A stretch of DNA of 64,000 nt from assembly GCA_024364735.1 (NCBI GenBank), contig JAGFNQ010008295.1:192031-256030 (forward strand). Reading direction: 5' to 3'. Origin of the DNA: Boesenbergia rotunda (lineage: Eukaryota; Streptophyta; Magnoliopsida; Zingiberales; Zingiberaceae). Each line of letters starts with the position of its first letter. Position 1 is the first letter of the stretch. Shown in pieces: positions 12,057 to 23,328 of this stretch. The translations under genes were made by a program, and so were the position numbers. The notes under the pieces are model-generated. The model was not told the DNA's origin. It saw nothing but the letters and a program-made list of their open reading frames with translations, and searched no databases.

Positions 12057-13423
12057 TGTTGGATCGAGAAAACACGATAGAGGAGGGGGTGAATATCATG
12101 AAAACTTTTTCGGAATATAAAAGAGAATGCGCAGCGGAAATTAAAACAAAACACACACGAACACAAAGATTTTTACTTGGTTCGGAGTCGCAGTCGGCTC
12201 CTACTCCAAAGCCCACGGTCCTTGACCGTTTACTGCGGGCAATTCTATAATACGCAAAGTTTTACAACAATGTGTACAATAATAGTGCAGTAAAAAGAAT
12301 TAACTCTTCGTTATCGACGCCCGGTGTGGATCGTACTTCAGTGCGGAGGGTCGTCGTCGGCGCTAGAATCTCGAGATCAGAAGTTTCCGGAGCAGAGCGC
12401 TTGAGCGAAGAGCGTTGAGGCTTTGAGAAAAGTGTGTACTGAAGCCTTGGGGGTCGAGCCCCTTTTATAGCACTCCTGGGGGGCCCTCCACGTGCCTTTG
12501 GATCCGTAAGCCCCTATCCGAAACTCGGTCAGAGCTTATCCCTTCAAAATAGGGCTCGGAGCTGACGGGGGCGCCCAGGACACTTGGGGCGCCTGGCTGC
12601 TGGGGGCGCCTGGCTGCCGGGGGTGCCCTGCTTGACTCGGTCAACAGGATTCACGGTTTAATTTTTTACTTCGGTTCATTTCTTGGTTTGACTCAGGCGC
12701 CCGGGACCTCCAGGGCGCCCTGCATAGAGCAGTTTCGAAGCAACTCTTTGCTTGGTTGTTTGCTTTGTCCTTGGGGGCGCCCGGGACCTCTAGGGCGCCC
12801 TGTTCAGCTGCTGCCCCTCTCCTTTTGGGGCGTTCTGAGTTGCAGAAACTCGTTCCTTCAGTCCTGCATCAGGGTTAGTTCCAAAACAACAAGTAAGAGT
12901 GTTAGATAATTTCTCACGTCGTAGCTGTCTTGGTTCTGACTTTGGGTCTCCCAAATGGAGCCCTAGGTCGAACCGACGCCTACTGTTCCCTCGACGGGGA
13001 ATGCGTCCTCACCTACTCCTCTCAGGAGAATTTATCTTTTGCCAACCGGCTCCTCCGGTTGGACTTTTGCCCAGCTTTACTCACCAGGTCTTCGTGCCCA
13101 ATCCGCGACCAGGTCTTAGTACCCACCTTCCGAGCAGGTCTTCGGTGCCCAGCCCTCGGCCAGGTCTTAGTGCCCAATTCCTCGAACCAGGTCTTCAATG
13201 CCCAGCCCTCGGCCAGGTCTTAGTGCCTAACCCTTGGTCAGGTCTTAGGTGCCCAGCCCTTGGTCAGGTCTTAGGTGCCCAGCCCTCGGCCAGGACTTAG
13301 TGCCTAGTGTTCCTAGGACTTTTCCTGCACACTTAAGTAACATTATTAGATACAAATAATACTTAACTTTGAATCCTTTGCAATATCAAAACAAGGTTCG
13401 ATATGGTGCTTCCTGCACCAACA
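12057..13423 (-). repeat. LTR of relic B, with GGGCGCC word array
   Basis: It begins TGTTGGATCGAG and ends CACCAACA in plus coordinates, about 1,367 bp. On the minus strand a TATA box (GCTATAAAAGGGG, complement near 12462-12473) lies directly downstream of an array of GGGCGCC/GGCGCCC palindromic words (about 12565-12806). A tandem array near 13080-13310 follows. The right flank begins GAAAG, but the left target copy is gone. Confidence 0.75.
13075..13315. repeat. Tandem ~25-28-bp repeats inside LTR B
   Basis: About eight imperfect copies of a unit built around CAGGTCTTAGTGCCCAGCCC. They produce proline-rich open frames on the plus strand that I regard as spurious. Confidence 0.8.
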
Positions 13424-13598
13424 GAAAGGACAATGACGTGACATCGTCGGCCGACGGGGATCCCTGCGCACCACCAAATTAGCAGAGAACCACAAGAAGG
13501 GCCCAGGATGTCGCGGCGCGCCAAGCTTGCTTCAACGGGAGAGGGTCCAATTAGTCTGACTCGTCGCCTCATTCGACTAGACTTCAGGGGGACGCTTA
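13424..13598 (+). mobile_element. Internal fragment of a gypsy element ending at LTR Z
   Basis: GC-rich sequence between LTR B and the TGATCC start of LTR Z. A G-run just before the LTR could be a polypurine tract, making this the 3' internal end of an LTR-Z element into which relic B inserted. No protein motif recognised. Confidence 0.4.
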
Positions 13599-16500
13599 TG
13601 ATCCCGGCCTTGCCTAGGGGTAGGTGATAAGTATCATTTTTGTTGATTATTTTAATTGCTAAATCCATGTTTGACCCATGTTTTACTTGCTTAATTATGA
13701 TTTTACCCTAGGTTTTAGGATTTCCTCTTATTTTGGACTTAATTGCAAATTTGCATTAAATTGGATTATTTGGCCACTTAATTTCTGATCTATTTTTTTG
13801 TAGGCATGAAAGGATCCTGGACCTAGAGCATATTGGGTCAAACTTGAGTCGGAAGTGAACCGGATCGAATTATCAAGCTTACGATTAATCCGGGCCATCC
13901 GATTCAAAAGCGGCTAGATCTGAGCCATCCGGGATCATCTGAAGCAATCCGAGCTAGGGCTAGGGTTAATCAAGTACCCTGATCAAGATCTGAAGGTTTC
14001 ATTCCAATCAGAGCTAAATCAACCGTTGGATCAAGCTCGGAGGGCTCTAGATCATCCATTCAAAGATTAGGTTGATCTGGACCATCCATTGCACATCTGG
14101 AGGATCCGAGCTACCACAAGGCAGATCCTGACCCCAGATCATCATCATAAAAATTTGGCTCAAATCAGAGCAAGATCAGCCGTTGGATTTTCTCAAATCA
14201 ATCACAGCCGTCCATGCTTAAGTATTTAATCAAATCGCCACAGCGCTTCTTCCTTGTCGCGTCTCCGCCGCTACAGTAGGTTTCTTCATCTTCTTCAGTT
14301 CTTCAGCAGTTTTTCTTCAATTCAAGGGGCGCGACCACTCAATCTCGACCTCAGATCATCTTCTGGATCATTGGAGATAGCTAGGGTGGAGAATTCAGCT
14401 CAGATTTGCGCCGGACAGAGTTTCCTTGAGGGTTTCAGCATCTTTGCTAACCAATCACTTGTATCTCGTCCACAAGCCAATTCCGATCGTTTGAGCTGCT
14501 TGTAGGGGTTCTCAGGTGAGCTCAGATGAGTCTCAATTCATCATCGCAGTCCATCCACCGAGATACAAGAGATTGGACTGGAAAATTCCAGCCGCGTGCA
14601 GTTTGAGCAGAATCCATCAATCCAAGCTGCGCTCCACTGATTTGCTGAGCCTAGGGGTTCGAAGCCAGCTCTTGCTTGACGACCAAGACGAATTTGAGCT
14701 TAGGGAGAGTTGAGGAGTAGTTTAACTAGTTAATTTCATGTTTCTAGCTGTAATTTCGATTCTGAATTCTGCTCTGTTTTTGTTTTTTTTCATATCAGCT
14801 ACTGTAATTTACGATTTTAAGTGGTTAGCTGTAATTTAGCTTTAATTCTGCAAGTAGAGTAGTGTAGTGAACTTGTTAGTGATCAATCGAACTTAATTTC
14901 AGTTTATTTTTGTGTTTTATGCTTGCGTATCAGATCCTTGGTTGCGTGCCAACTAAATTCTGCGTATCATTCTTCTTTTCTGCAATTCTTTTTAGCTCTG
15001 AAACCTTTAGCTAATTTCGTATCTAGTATTTCAATTTAGTTGAACTAAGTTGTTCACTGTTAGCTTCAGTTCCTAGATTTTGTTTAGCTCAGTGATTCTG
15101 CAGTTCAATTGGTTTACAATTTGTTAGGTGCTTATCAGATTCCCTGCAATTTCAGCTGCGTATCAACTTAATTCTGTGCAGCTTCAATGTTAAGTCTGTA
15201 TGTTCAGTTTTTAGCTTCTTAAATTTGTGTCGAGCAACCCTTAGGTCTCTTATAGCTTGTCTGAACATTAGAATTTGCATTCGAATTCAGATTGTCCTAT
15301 GTGTTTCATTCCTGCAGTTAAAGTTTTCTGCATTTCTGCAACCTGTTCTGCAAACTAGAGTGTGCATCAGTTTATCTACAGCTAAGATCAGTTTATCAGT
15401 TTCTGCACTTTGTGTCAAGTAAACATAGTTCATTTGGATCTAAACCGAATACTAGATTCAAGCACTCAACTTGATCTTAGTTGCTTTGCTTGAGTTCTGC
15501 GTCCAATCTGTCATTGCATTTTTGCACTCAAAATTGATACTGCATTTTACATTCTTGTATTGCTTTTCTTGAGTTCATGCATTTAGTTAGATGTATCTGA
15601 ATTGATCAGTGTCATTTCTGTAGTAGTTCTTAGCCTATGCGTTTCAGCTTACATAATTATGCAAGTCAGATGTCCAATTCTGCTAGACAGTGTCGTCTCT
15701 ACAAGTTTAGCTGATAATTTCCGAATAAGTGCATGATTACTGAATAAGTCTTGTGCCTGAAGTGATTAGCTTGAATTCTGAAGTCCCTTACTCATCCTTG
15801 CATTTATTCATGCCTGCACATCAGTTTTTGGCATCAGTTTGAGCTTGAAATCAGTTTCTTGCATTCATTGCATTTCTGAATTGTAACTTCTTTCCGGAAA
15901 TTTCAAGCTTGTCTCCCTGAAATTTTTGGTATCAAGAAAAGCCTAGCACTGTTTAGTATCAGAATTACACTTACCTTCTAGTGCCTCGCTGCGATTGATT
16001 TCATTTGCATTCGAAATTGGATAGGTTCTGAATTGTAAATCATCTCTGAACATAAATTCATCTGCATTCGAAATTGGATCATTTATGCAACTGTTTTTGC
16101 CTTGAAAGTTTCGGAATTGCTCTAAATTTTGCTACTGAATTTTGTCTTGCATTTGTATCAAGTCTTCATGTCCGAAAATCATGGTTATAATTCTGCACCA
16201 GTTTCAATTGTAATGGATGCACTGTTTTGATTCAATTACTTAGTATTTGGAATGCAATTTATATAGAATTTGTTATCATGTTTGATTTTCCGAATCTGAA
16301 ATCTACTTCGGTTAGATTGAGTTATAATTGGTTGAGTCTTCCATTGCATTTATCTAGCTTAAGTTTTGTTCATTGAGTTAAGTTTTCTTGCCTTTCATTG
16401 AGTTTTCATTTGCAATTGTAACCCAAAAACCCAGATTTTATTAGAAACCCGAATTTCACAAACGACACCTAAACCAAGCTTGAATCAAACACGACAACTA

Positions 16501-17581
16501 GCTCCGAGAAAAATACGACCTGTGGCCCCTATATTACATTTTCATACTTTTGATTGTAAAAGGGTTTCCAGCATTCATATACATTTAAATTCTGATGGTC
16601 CCACAATTCGTGACAACTTTAACCTAGTGTTTCGGGGCCATCAGTAGGTCGATCGGGCCCGCCAGCCAGCCTGGCGCCACGAAGGGCTAGCAGGCAGGTC
16701 AGTAAAGATATCACCCGAGGGAGTCCCCAAGCCCGGGAGACCTCGAAACATTTTTTAAGCTAGCCGCGAATGGGGTCGGCCGGGCCGACCACCAACCCCT
16801 CCTGACCCAGTCGAACGCGAGGCTGTCCGCACTCCCTGGCCATTCCCCGACCTAGACCTAGGTCGTGCATCACAGCTGGACGCGCGGCGACCCACGCTCC
16901 TATGTCATCACGGAAACTGGATCAGATAGCAACCACTCAACCAACCCCTGACTCAGGGCGTACCCTGCGCCTCCACTTTACCAGTCGAACGCGTGGCTGC
17001 CCACGCTCACTGGCCATTACCCGACCCCGTCCTTGGCACTCAGACACGCTGGTCGGCTCTCGGGGTACGAGCTAGCTCACCCCTACGCCCCCTATATCAT
17101 TATATCCAGGGTACAACCCTGCTAGCGGGGTTCGACACACCTTACTCATCTCTGACACTTCTCGCGGTCAGTCCGCCAGGCCAGTACTTTCGTACTGCTC
17201 GAGCACCCCACGCCATGCCGCGCCACTCCTAAATGTTCCCTACGAGCTGACAGTTATCACCCCTGTCTTGTCAACACGTACAAGGGTTGTCAGCTCTCCC
17301 GGCTATATAAACTCCGCACTCCTCCTACCGCAGGTACGTCCACATGTGCGCGCACGCTCTTTAATCTACTGCCTCATTTCGGTTCAATTCCACTATTGCG
17401 CCTGCGGATACTGACTTGACCGTCGGAGTGCCTGACCTGGGAAACCCCCGGCAGGTTCACTAACGGTCGTTGTTTTACAAATCTAGGCTGAAGTGCATCC
17501 AAAACACCGCCACCTTATCAGCTCGTACCACCCGAGAAACCATCCCCCTTGGGATCGCTACCTCACTTCACGACAGGATCA
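13599..17581 (+). repeat. LTR family Z, second copy, split by solo LTR Y
   Basis: It starts TGATCCCGGCCTTGCC at 13599 and is interrupted after 13624. It resumes at 16644 (duplicated GTAGG) and ends CGACAGGATCA at 17581. It is a diverged relative of the solo LTR at 27800-28690, sharing the TGATCC start, a GGCTATATAA TATA box (near 17302) and the GACAGGATCA end. With the insertion removed it is about 960 bp. Confidence 0.65.
13625..16643 (+). repeat. Solo LTR family Y (3,019 bp)
   Basis: It begins TGATAAGTATCA and ends GGGGCCATCA, flanked by the perfect 5-bp duplication GTAGG (13620-13624 and 16644-16648). A second copy starts at 62547. Large size and TG...CA ends fit a Ty3-gypsy LTR, possibly Athila-like. 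No internal region is present, so it arose by LTR-LTR recombination. The 14240-14720 part looks like a leader with short open frames; no protein is recognised. Confidence 0.75.
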
Positions 17582-18609
17582 ATCATATTTCAATTCGGCC
17601 ACTAGCATACGACCATTTCGAGTCAACAGTGTCTGTTACACACTTAAGACATGCAAGCAAAATAATCCATGAGGCAAAATATTGAGTAGTCTACTTTGAT
17701 ATTTTTTCCCTCCTGGCTAGTCTGACATTCAACATTCAACGTACGTAGCTCTCACATGCACATGAACAATTAGGAGTCTGAATTTAGACTCCCCTATGAG
17801 CATCCACATGAGAAAGAGCCTCTCATCCATACATATTCATAACACTAAAAGTTATGATTTAATATAAAACAATCATATTGCCTCAAAACTTGGTGAGACT
17901 ACACTGTCAATTTTCTCTCCATTCACTTTTCCACACAATCAACTCACTAGTTCAAACTATCATGTGCCTATATATTCTGTCACAAGACTTTGAAATTAAT
18001 GTGTAATATTGTATTTTATAGTGGTGAAATTTTTAATGTTATACCGGAACCAACGCAATTATTAATATTGCATAAATATAAAGAAATGAGTATAAAAGAG
18101 TGAAAATTGAGTATGCAGTTTCAATTATTTTGAATCCCATCAAGGACCGCATGCAAATTATAATGTGAGTTTGGAAGTAGGGAGTTTAAGAAAATTTACT
18201 AAATTGCCATAGAGAATGACTCATCTTGCATCAGTGACTGACTTGAGTATGAGTGATTGAGTTTATTGATATGCATGGTGCATGTCCAAAGTTGAGGTAA
18301 GTTTTACAAGCATTATAAAGAAATTCATCATCATGACCAACACAATTATTTTGATATTTTATAATCTTATAGAAATGACTCATCTTGCAAGACACTAATG
18401 GACCATGTTATAAAATTGATTAGTTAACATAGTCTTAGAAGGACATGCTAAATTTTAATATGATAATATAATTGACATATTGGAACATCATTGATTAACC
18501 AATCAAAACAAATTAAAACAAGTGAAAGGGAACATACATTCAATACATCATGAATTTTTAATAGCTTATTAACTTCTAACCTCTAACATTTTAAATATAT
18601 AAGAGGTGT
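17582..18609. other. Intergenic DNA downstream of the terpene synthase
   Basis: AT-rich and without coding or repeat signatures that I can name. It should contain the 3' untranslated region and poly(A) site of the minus-strand terpene synthase. AATATA-like signals are too common to choose one. Confidence 0.4.
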
Positions 18610-21291
18610 TTAAATTTGTTTAAATAACAATAAGTTTATATACTCCTTAAGCATGGGGAGGTTATGCTCTTCGTTGTAGTTGTACATCACCCTCACCATC
18701 CTTGCACTATTCAAACAAGCCTTCACAAAATCTTGAGAGAATGTTGAGGTCGATGAACCGAAGCTTTCCTTGTTGAGCTCCTCCCACTCTTCATCTATCA
18801 TTTGCATCACTTTTTCCTTTGCAACTTCCAACGACCGATGTGGGTTCTCCTTCATCATGCAAGCCAACAACGAGCCATCCCTCCCATTTTGTTTTTCATC
18901 CTAATTATCATGCATACGCAATAAATTCATTATCCTCTTAATTACTATATAGTATATATAATCATGAAAAATAGAAAACTACCCACCTTTGCACTTCCCA
19001 AGTCATCCCAAAGACGAAGAATTCTCGCAGGAGAAGATATGAGACTTGGGAGATCCTCACAGAGATCATTCGTTGAACGATGCCCTAATATAAAATACAT
19101 GTGCATTAAGGCTGCAGGAACACCACAAGTAATTGTGGCAATCTTCATGTAGTCATCCATTGTTGGGACTTGGTCTTTAGACAACCATTTTGCTTCCACT
19201 AAAAATGCATGGCTTAATTGTATCCACTGTAAACAAAGTCAATTCTAATCAAATTTTAGTGATAATACAAATACTAAAATACATTTTACTAGAAGAACAA
19301 CAATTTTTATACCGATTTCTTAAGATGATCGATTGGATTCCATCCATGTTCCTTAAGCACAATCTCGGCAATCTCATTGATAGTGTTATTTAATGCCTTG
19401 AAGCATGCCCTCATGTAGTTAGGAAGAGAATCCATTGAAGATTGATCCCAACTACAATGGTCATAAAATTAAGTCAGTACGATAAACTCACTCTAAATAA
19501 AAATTCAATCATATTAGTTGGTGAAATAAACATGACTAAGTCTAGTCATACCTTTCGATGGCCTGTACGAAGAGATAGAGATCGTCAAGCGATGCTTCCA
19601 CATCAAAAATATCATCAAGAAGATAAACAAATGCAATAATCTTCGAGAGAACAATCCTATAAGTTGAAAATTTAGGGTTTGGTAGGCATGTCATTGTCCA
19701 TGTGTACCACTTCAAGGATTGATCGCGAGCAAAGCCTAGCTCTTGCCCTAACTCTGACTTCTTCCACCAGCTATATACGTATACATGTATAATCAAATAA
19801 ATAATAAATTAATCAAGCAATAATTAATGTTTTAAATTAATCAATCATTCTTGAATAAATTTAGTGTTCTATTAAGTAAAGATTTGTTTATGCACATTTA
19901 ATATACATAAAGTTAATTAAATGAACAACTTCAACAACTCATTAAACTATGTAAATAAGTTTGAACACATAATAATGTCACGGATAAAATTTGTGAATCA
20001 TGTCATCAACAAACTTCAACAAAACTCTTATGCAACTTGCAAATAAACAAAGAAACTCTTGAAATGAAAATAAACAAAGCTCACTAACAATCAAATAAGT
20101 TTAAAAATATAAAAATTTCAAATCAAGTTCAAACTCTTAAAACAGAAATGAAGCCAAGGTTGAACAACCTTTTTAACAGTTTGACTTATTTTAAACTCGA
20201 CTTAGCTTGGTTCAATTAGTATCTTATCAAATAAATTTGAACATCACAAAGTTTGATTGAGCTTGACTCATTTATAACCCTAACAAAAATTAACGAAAAC
20301 TAAAAGTATATATACCTTGTGACTTCCTTTAGTTCCTTTTGATGCTGTGACTGGAGCATGGTGAAATCCATCTCCCCCATTCTCGAACATGCAAATTGGG
20401 ACAGAAGTTGTCACTACCGAGATACTTCCTGGCTTTGAACCTCTGCAAGGTCATATGAGATGGAGCCTCCAGCACCTGTTGAACAGCCAATGCAAACTCT
20501 GGCCCCAAAGATGCCATGTAGGACCTGAGATGATGGCTACTGAATTCATTGGCCCTGTAGAGTATAAACTCCCCACCACTATTCAAATTCGACGCTTCAA
20601 ATAGATTCATCATTCCATCCATCTCCTTGCTGAGAGATGCCATGAACTCTCCTCTACCATCATGGAATCTGTGCAGCACATCTAAAGAGATACACAGATA
20701 AGAAGGAATTAATTAATTTCATCATGTAATACAAAACGACAAGAAGCATAAACCTCAGTTACCTGTCGAAACAGGGTATCGAGATTGTCTCAGTAACCGA
20801 AACAGAAGGGCCACTTCTGCGATGCTGCTGGCTTCCCCATCGGCGATGGTGAATCGCTTGTCGTATAAAGAATGCATCTTGGCTTGAATCTCTTCTTCGA
20901 AATGGTAGTCGATGGCGAGCTTTTGAAGGGAATCTAGGAACAGCAAGGTCTCCTTGTCTCCTCTCGTCTGGTCATCAAACATCCTCCTCACTTGGCTCAA
21001 CCGGTCGCTATGCCTCAGGCACAAACTCTCCTACATTCATTCATTCATTCATTCATGGACAGAATCAATTAAACGAGAAGAGCAGGAACCAATGAATTAA
21101 TTAATATGCATGCATGATAATATTAAGCTGAGAGTACTCACTTGATCTTCATGGATTCGTTGCTTCTGCAACTGATCATGACGCCGCGGCATGGCGATGT
21201 GAGTAGTAGTGCTAGGCTTATTGGTGTTGTTGGTGTGGAGATGAGAAGCCACAAACTTGGGGTTGAAGGAGGAGGAGCACTTCGCCAACAT
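18610..21291 (-). pseudogene. TPS: Terpene synthase, likely TPS-g type, exon-3 frameshift
   Basis: Seven exons with GT-AG borders can be placed: 21291-21142, 21030-20763, 20681-20316, 19770-19552, 19451-19313, 19226-18987 and 18900-18610 (TAA). This is the usual seven-exon plan; the intact product would be about 557 residues. The class I Mg-binding motif Asp-Asp-Ile-Phe-Asp is in exon 4. The second metal motif Asp-Asp-Leu-Gly-Ser-Ala-Lys-Asp-Glu spans exons 6 and 7. Exon 1 has Arg-Arg but no RRx8W tryptophan, which with the N-terminus suggests an acyclic-product (linalool/nerolidol-type) TPS-g enzyme; the substrate is not provable here. In exon 3 near 20371 one base is missing, moving the frame and giving a stop at 20329-20331 after about 256 residues, before both metal sites. 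The other exons stay open, so the lesion is recent or a sequencing error. Confidence 0.88.
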
Positions 21292-21400
21292 CTTGCCCGG
21301 GATTAATTACTAGCTAATTGTATAATTAATATCTCTGTGTTTGATAATTAAGCAGATCGAGGCACGCGGGAGGCTATTTATAGAAGTTGATGCTCGATCG
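21292..21400 (-). promoter_or_regulatory. Core promoter of the terpene synthase
   Basis: The minus strand has CTATAAATAG (TATA box, complement at 21374-21383) about 85 bases upstream of the ATG at 21291. This leaves room for a roughly 50-base 5' leader. No other clear element is visible. Confidence 0.6.
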
Positions 21401-21581
21401 GTTATGAAGTAATTTCATTGGACAATGGTAAATTTTTACGGGGTTAATTTCCCTGATGATTAAAATGTTTACGCGATTTATCTTCTTTCGTCTCGTTTCG
21501 AGACCGATGACAAGAAACATCTGCAGCAATGAATATGGTGACCACCCTGTCGGTTTGTGTTCTAAAATGTTAGTATTTAAC

Positions 21582-22300
21582 ACAAGGATCATGCCTAAGT
21601 TCTCCACCGGAAGTTTCACGTTTTTAAATTGTTTTCTGCCAAATTTTCATCTGTAGAAAATTATGACTGTTCTTCTAAGAAGTCATTTTCTTCAGTTATT
21701 ACGGCACTATAAAATTGTTTTAATCAATTAGCAAAGAGAATGTCCAGGTAGCAGGAATTTAGGATGACAGGTCCGATTTCATATAAGTTTTTTTATTAAT
21801 CATCCGGATAAATCGGAAAGTACTCGCGATGGATGATCCAAAAACTCAACATCTCAGGGTTCGTGCTCCATTTGAAAAAAAATTATTTGGGATGACCGAT
21901 CCGACTCTACGAAAGTTTCCTACCAGTTACCAGGGTAAATCGGGAAACGCTCACGGTGGGTGGTCTAGAAGCCCAGCGTCCCAGGGTTCGTGTTTCATTT
22001 GGAAAAAAAATTCCTATAAAATATATCATAATTAGATATCGAACTGTGAATATCTGAAATAATGATTAATCGTCCTACCGTGAATATTTGAAATAATGAT
22101 TAATCGTCCTACCGTTGCACCGTAGTCCGGGAGCAGCAGAAGGATCATGCGTAAGTTTTCCATCGGAAGTTTCACGTTTTTAAATTGTTTTCAGCCAAAT
22201 TTCCATCTGTAGAAAATTATGACTGCTCTTTTAAGATGTCATTTTCTTCAGTTATTACGGGACTATAAAATTGTTTTAATAAATTAAAAAAGAGAGAAAA
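21582..22300. repeat. Local tandem duplication upstream of the terpene synthase
   Basis: About 170 bases at 21582-21755 recur at 22140-22300 with roughly 90% identity by eye. The shared part includes TTTCACGTTTTTAAATTGTT and CTGTAGAAAATTATGACTG. A SINE-like copy follows each half, so the duplicated unit was about 555 bp and included the SINE. Confidence 0.75.
21770..22134 (-). repeat. SINE-like element, copy 1
   Basis: The minus strand begins with a tRNA-like head: A-box-like TACGGTGCAACGGTAGG (complement near 22107-22125) and B-box-like AGTTCGATATC (near 22030). A conserved body follows whose plus strand includes CGGAAACGCTCACGGTGGG and AGCCCAGCGTCCCAGGGTTCG. A 34-bp segment is duplicated in tandem at 22046-22113. 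Related copies lie at 22310-22535, 24430-24575 and 26195-26385. Confidence 0.5.
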
Positions 22301-22309
22301 AAAAATATT

Positions 22310-22535
22310 GGACCGGATAGCAGACGAGATTAACTCAGCTCCACGGAAGTTTCCTATCGATCACCAGGGTACATCGAAAAGCGCTCGTAGTAAGCGGTTT
22401 AGAATCCCAGCATCCCAGGATTCACGTCCTATTTAGAGAAAAAATTCCTATAAAATACGTCGTTGTTAGGGATCGAAGCATGAATACCTGAGATAATGAC
22501 TAATTGTCCTACTATTGTACCATAGCTAGGAGAAA
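22310..22535 (-). repeat. SINE-like element, copy 2
   Basis: Same body as copy 1 (AAGTTTCCTA..., CCCAGCATCCCAGGATTC). The tRNA-like head on the minus strand has A-box-like TGGTACAATAGTAGG and B-box-like GCTTCGATCCC spaced about 45 bases apart. Confidence 0.5.
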
Positions 22536-23328
22536 GAGAAGTTTTAGGGGCTAGAGGAGTTGATCAATTCGATCGGGATAAACAATCGATGAGCTAATGG
22601 TGCGTTGGGTCGGGTGGGTTAGTTAGACTAGGAGAGGGTTGGATTGACCGAAGGTTTTTATTTATCCGATTAAATCAACTAATAAACTGAACGATTTAAG
22701 TAAGCTAAAATAATTTGTTGACTATTTGGTCCGAATGGACTATGTACGTCGATTGACTGGACTGGTCAAGTTGGTGGGACAATTGGATTGGATGATCCGG
22801 TCAAACTAGTTGGTCTAGAATGTTGGGGCAATTTGATTGATTTAAATGAGTATAATCATTTGATTACTTGGATTCGGATGAATCCGCGTACTTGTGGCTT
22901 TGGGTCACGTGAATCATGCATTTTGACTAAATTATATTGTGATAAAAATTATAATTTAAACTAAATTTTTAGCAATAATTTTTTTATTCATACAAATTAA
23001 TCAATTTAGAAAGATTAATTTAGTTAGTTAGTTAGTTAGTTAGTTAGACGATTAGTTGATTCGATGAAGCGATCCTATCAATTTCGGAGAATAAGTTACG
23101 TTGGATCATTAGGATGGGTCAATAGAGTCAGGATTTGGCTGGACAAGTCAAGCCAAATGATTTGATTTAATCAAGCGAGTCGAACGCTCTAGTGGAATTA
23201 AAAATTTGGGCCATTTGGACTAGTTGACGTGGCTAAACAATTTGGGAAATTTTGCAGAGTTAGGCAATATGATCTCCATGAGGGTAGTCATTTAAATTGA
23301 CTGAATCAATAGTAAATGGCCGAATTAT
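22536..23328. other. Unassigned stretch with TTAG microsatellite
   Basis: No gene or named repeat is seen. A (TTAG)n tract of about eight units lies near 23014-23046. The rest is moderately AT-rich with many GGTTGG/GATTGG-like words. Confidence 0.5.

Larger units (their letters stand above)
9851..13423 (-). mobile_element. Ty1-copia-type relic B (3'-truncated)
   Basis: The 5' LTR (12057-13423), primer site (12042-12054) and a decayed gag (10640-11536) lie in order on the minus strand. The internal region fades out to the left by about 9850 and no matching left LTR is found. Codon-like remnants of the gag 3' region occur around 10050-10300. The organisation is like element A, again without recognisable pol. 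Confidence 0.7.

Noticed and set aside
12899..13300. Plus-strand open frame of 133 codons
   Set aside because: It is produced by the GC-rich tandem repeats inside LTR B and has no recognisable protein.
16993..17232. Open frame in LTR Z
   Set aside because: It lies in the GC-rich U3 of the LTR, has no domain, and is not shared with the other LTR Z copy.
20389..20604. Plus-strand open frame across the terpene synthase third exon
   Set aside because: It is the antisense shadow of a clearly recognisable exon.
22046..22134. A tRNA gene
   Set aside because: A- and B-box-like words are present, but no acceptor stem or full cloverleaf can be formed; better explained as a SINE head.
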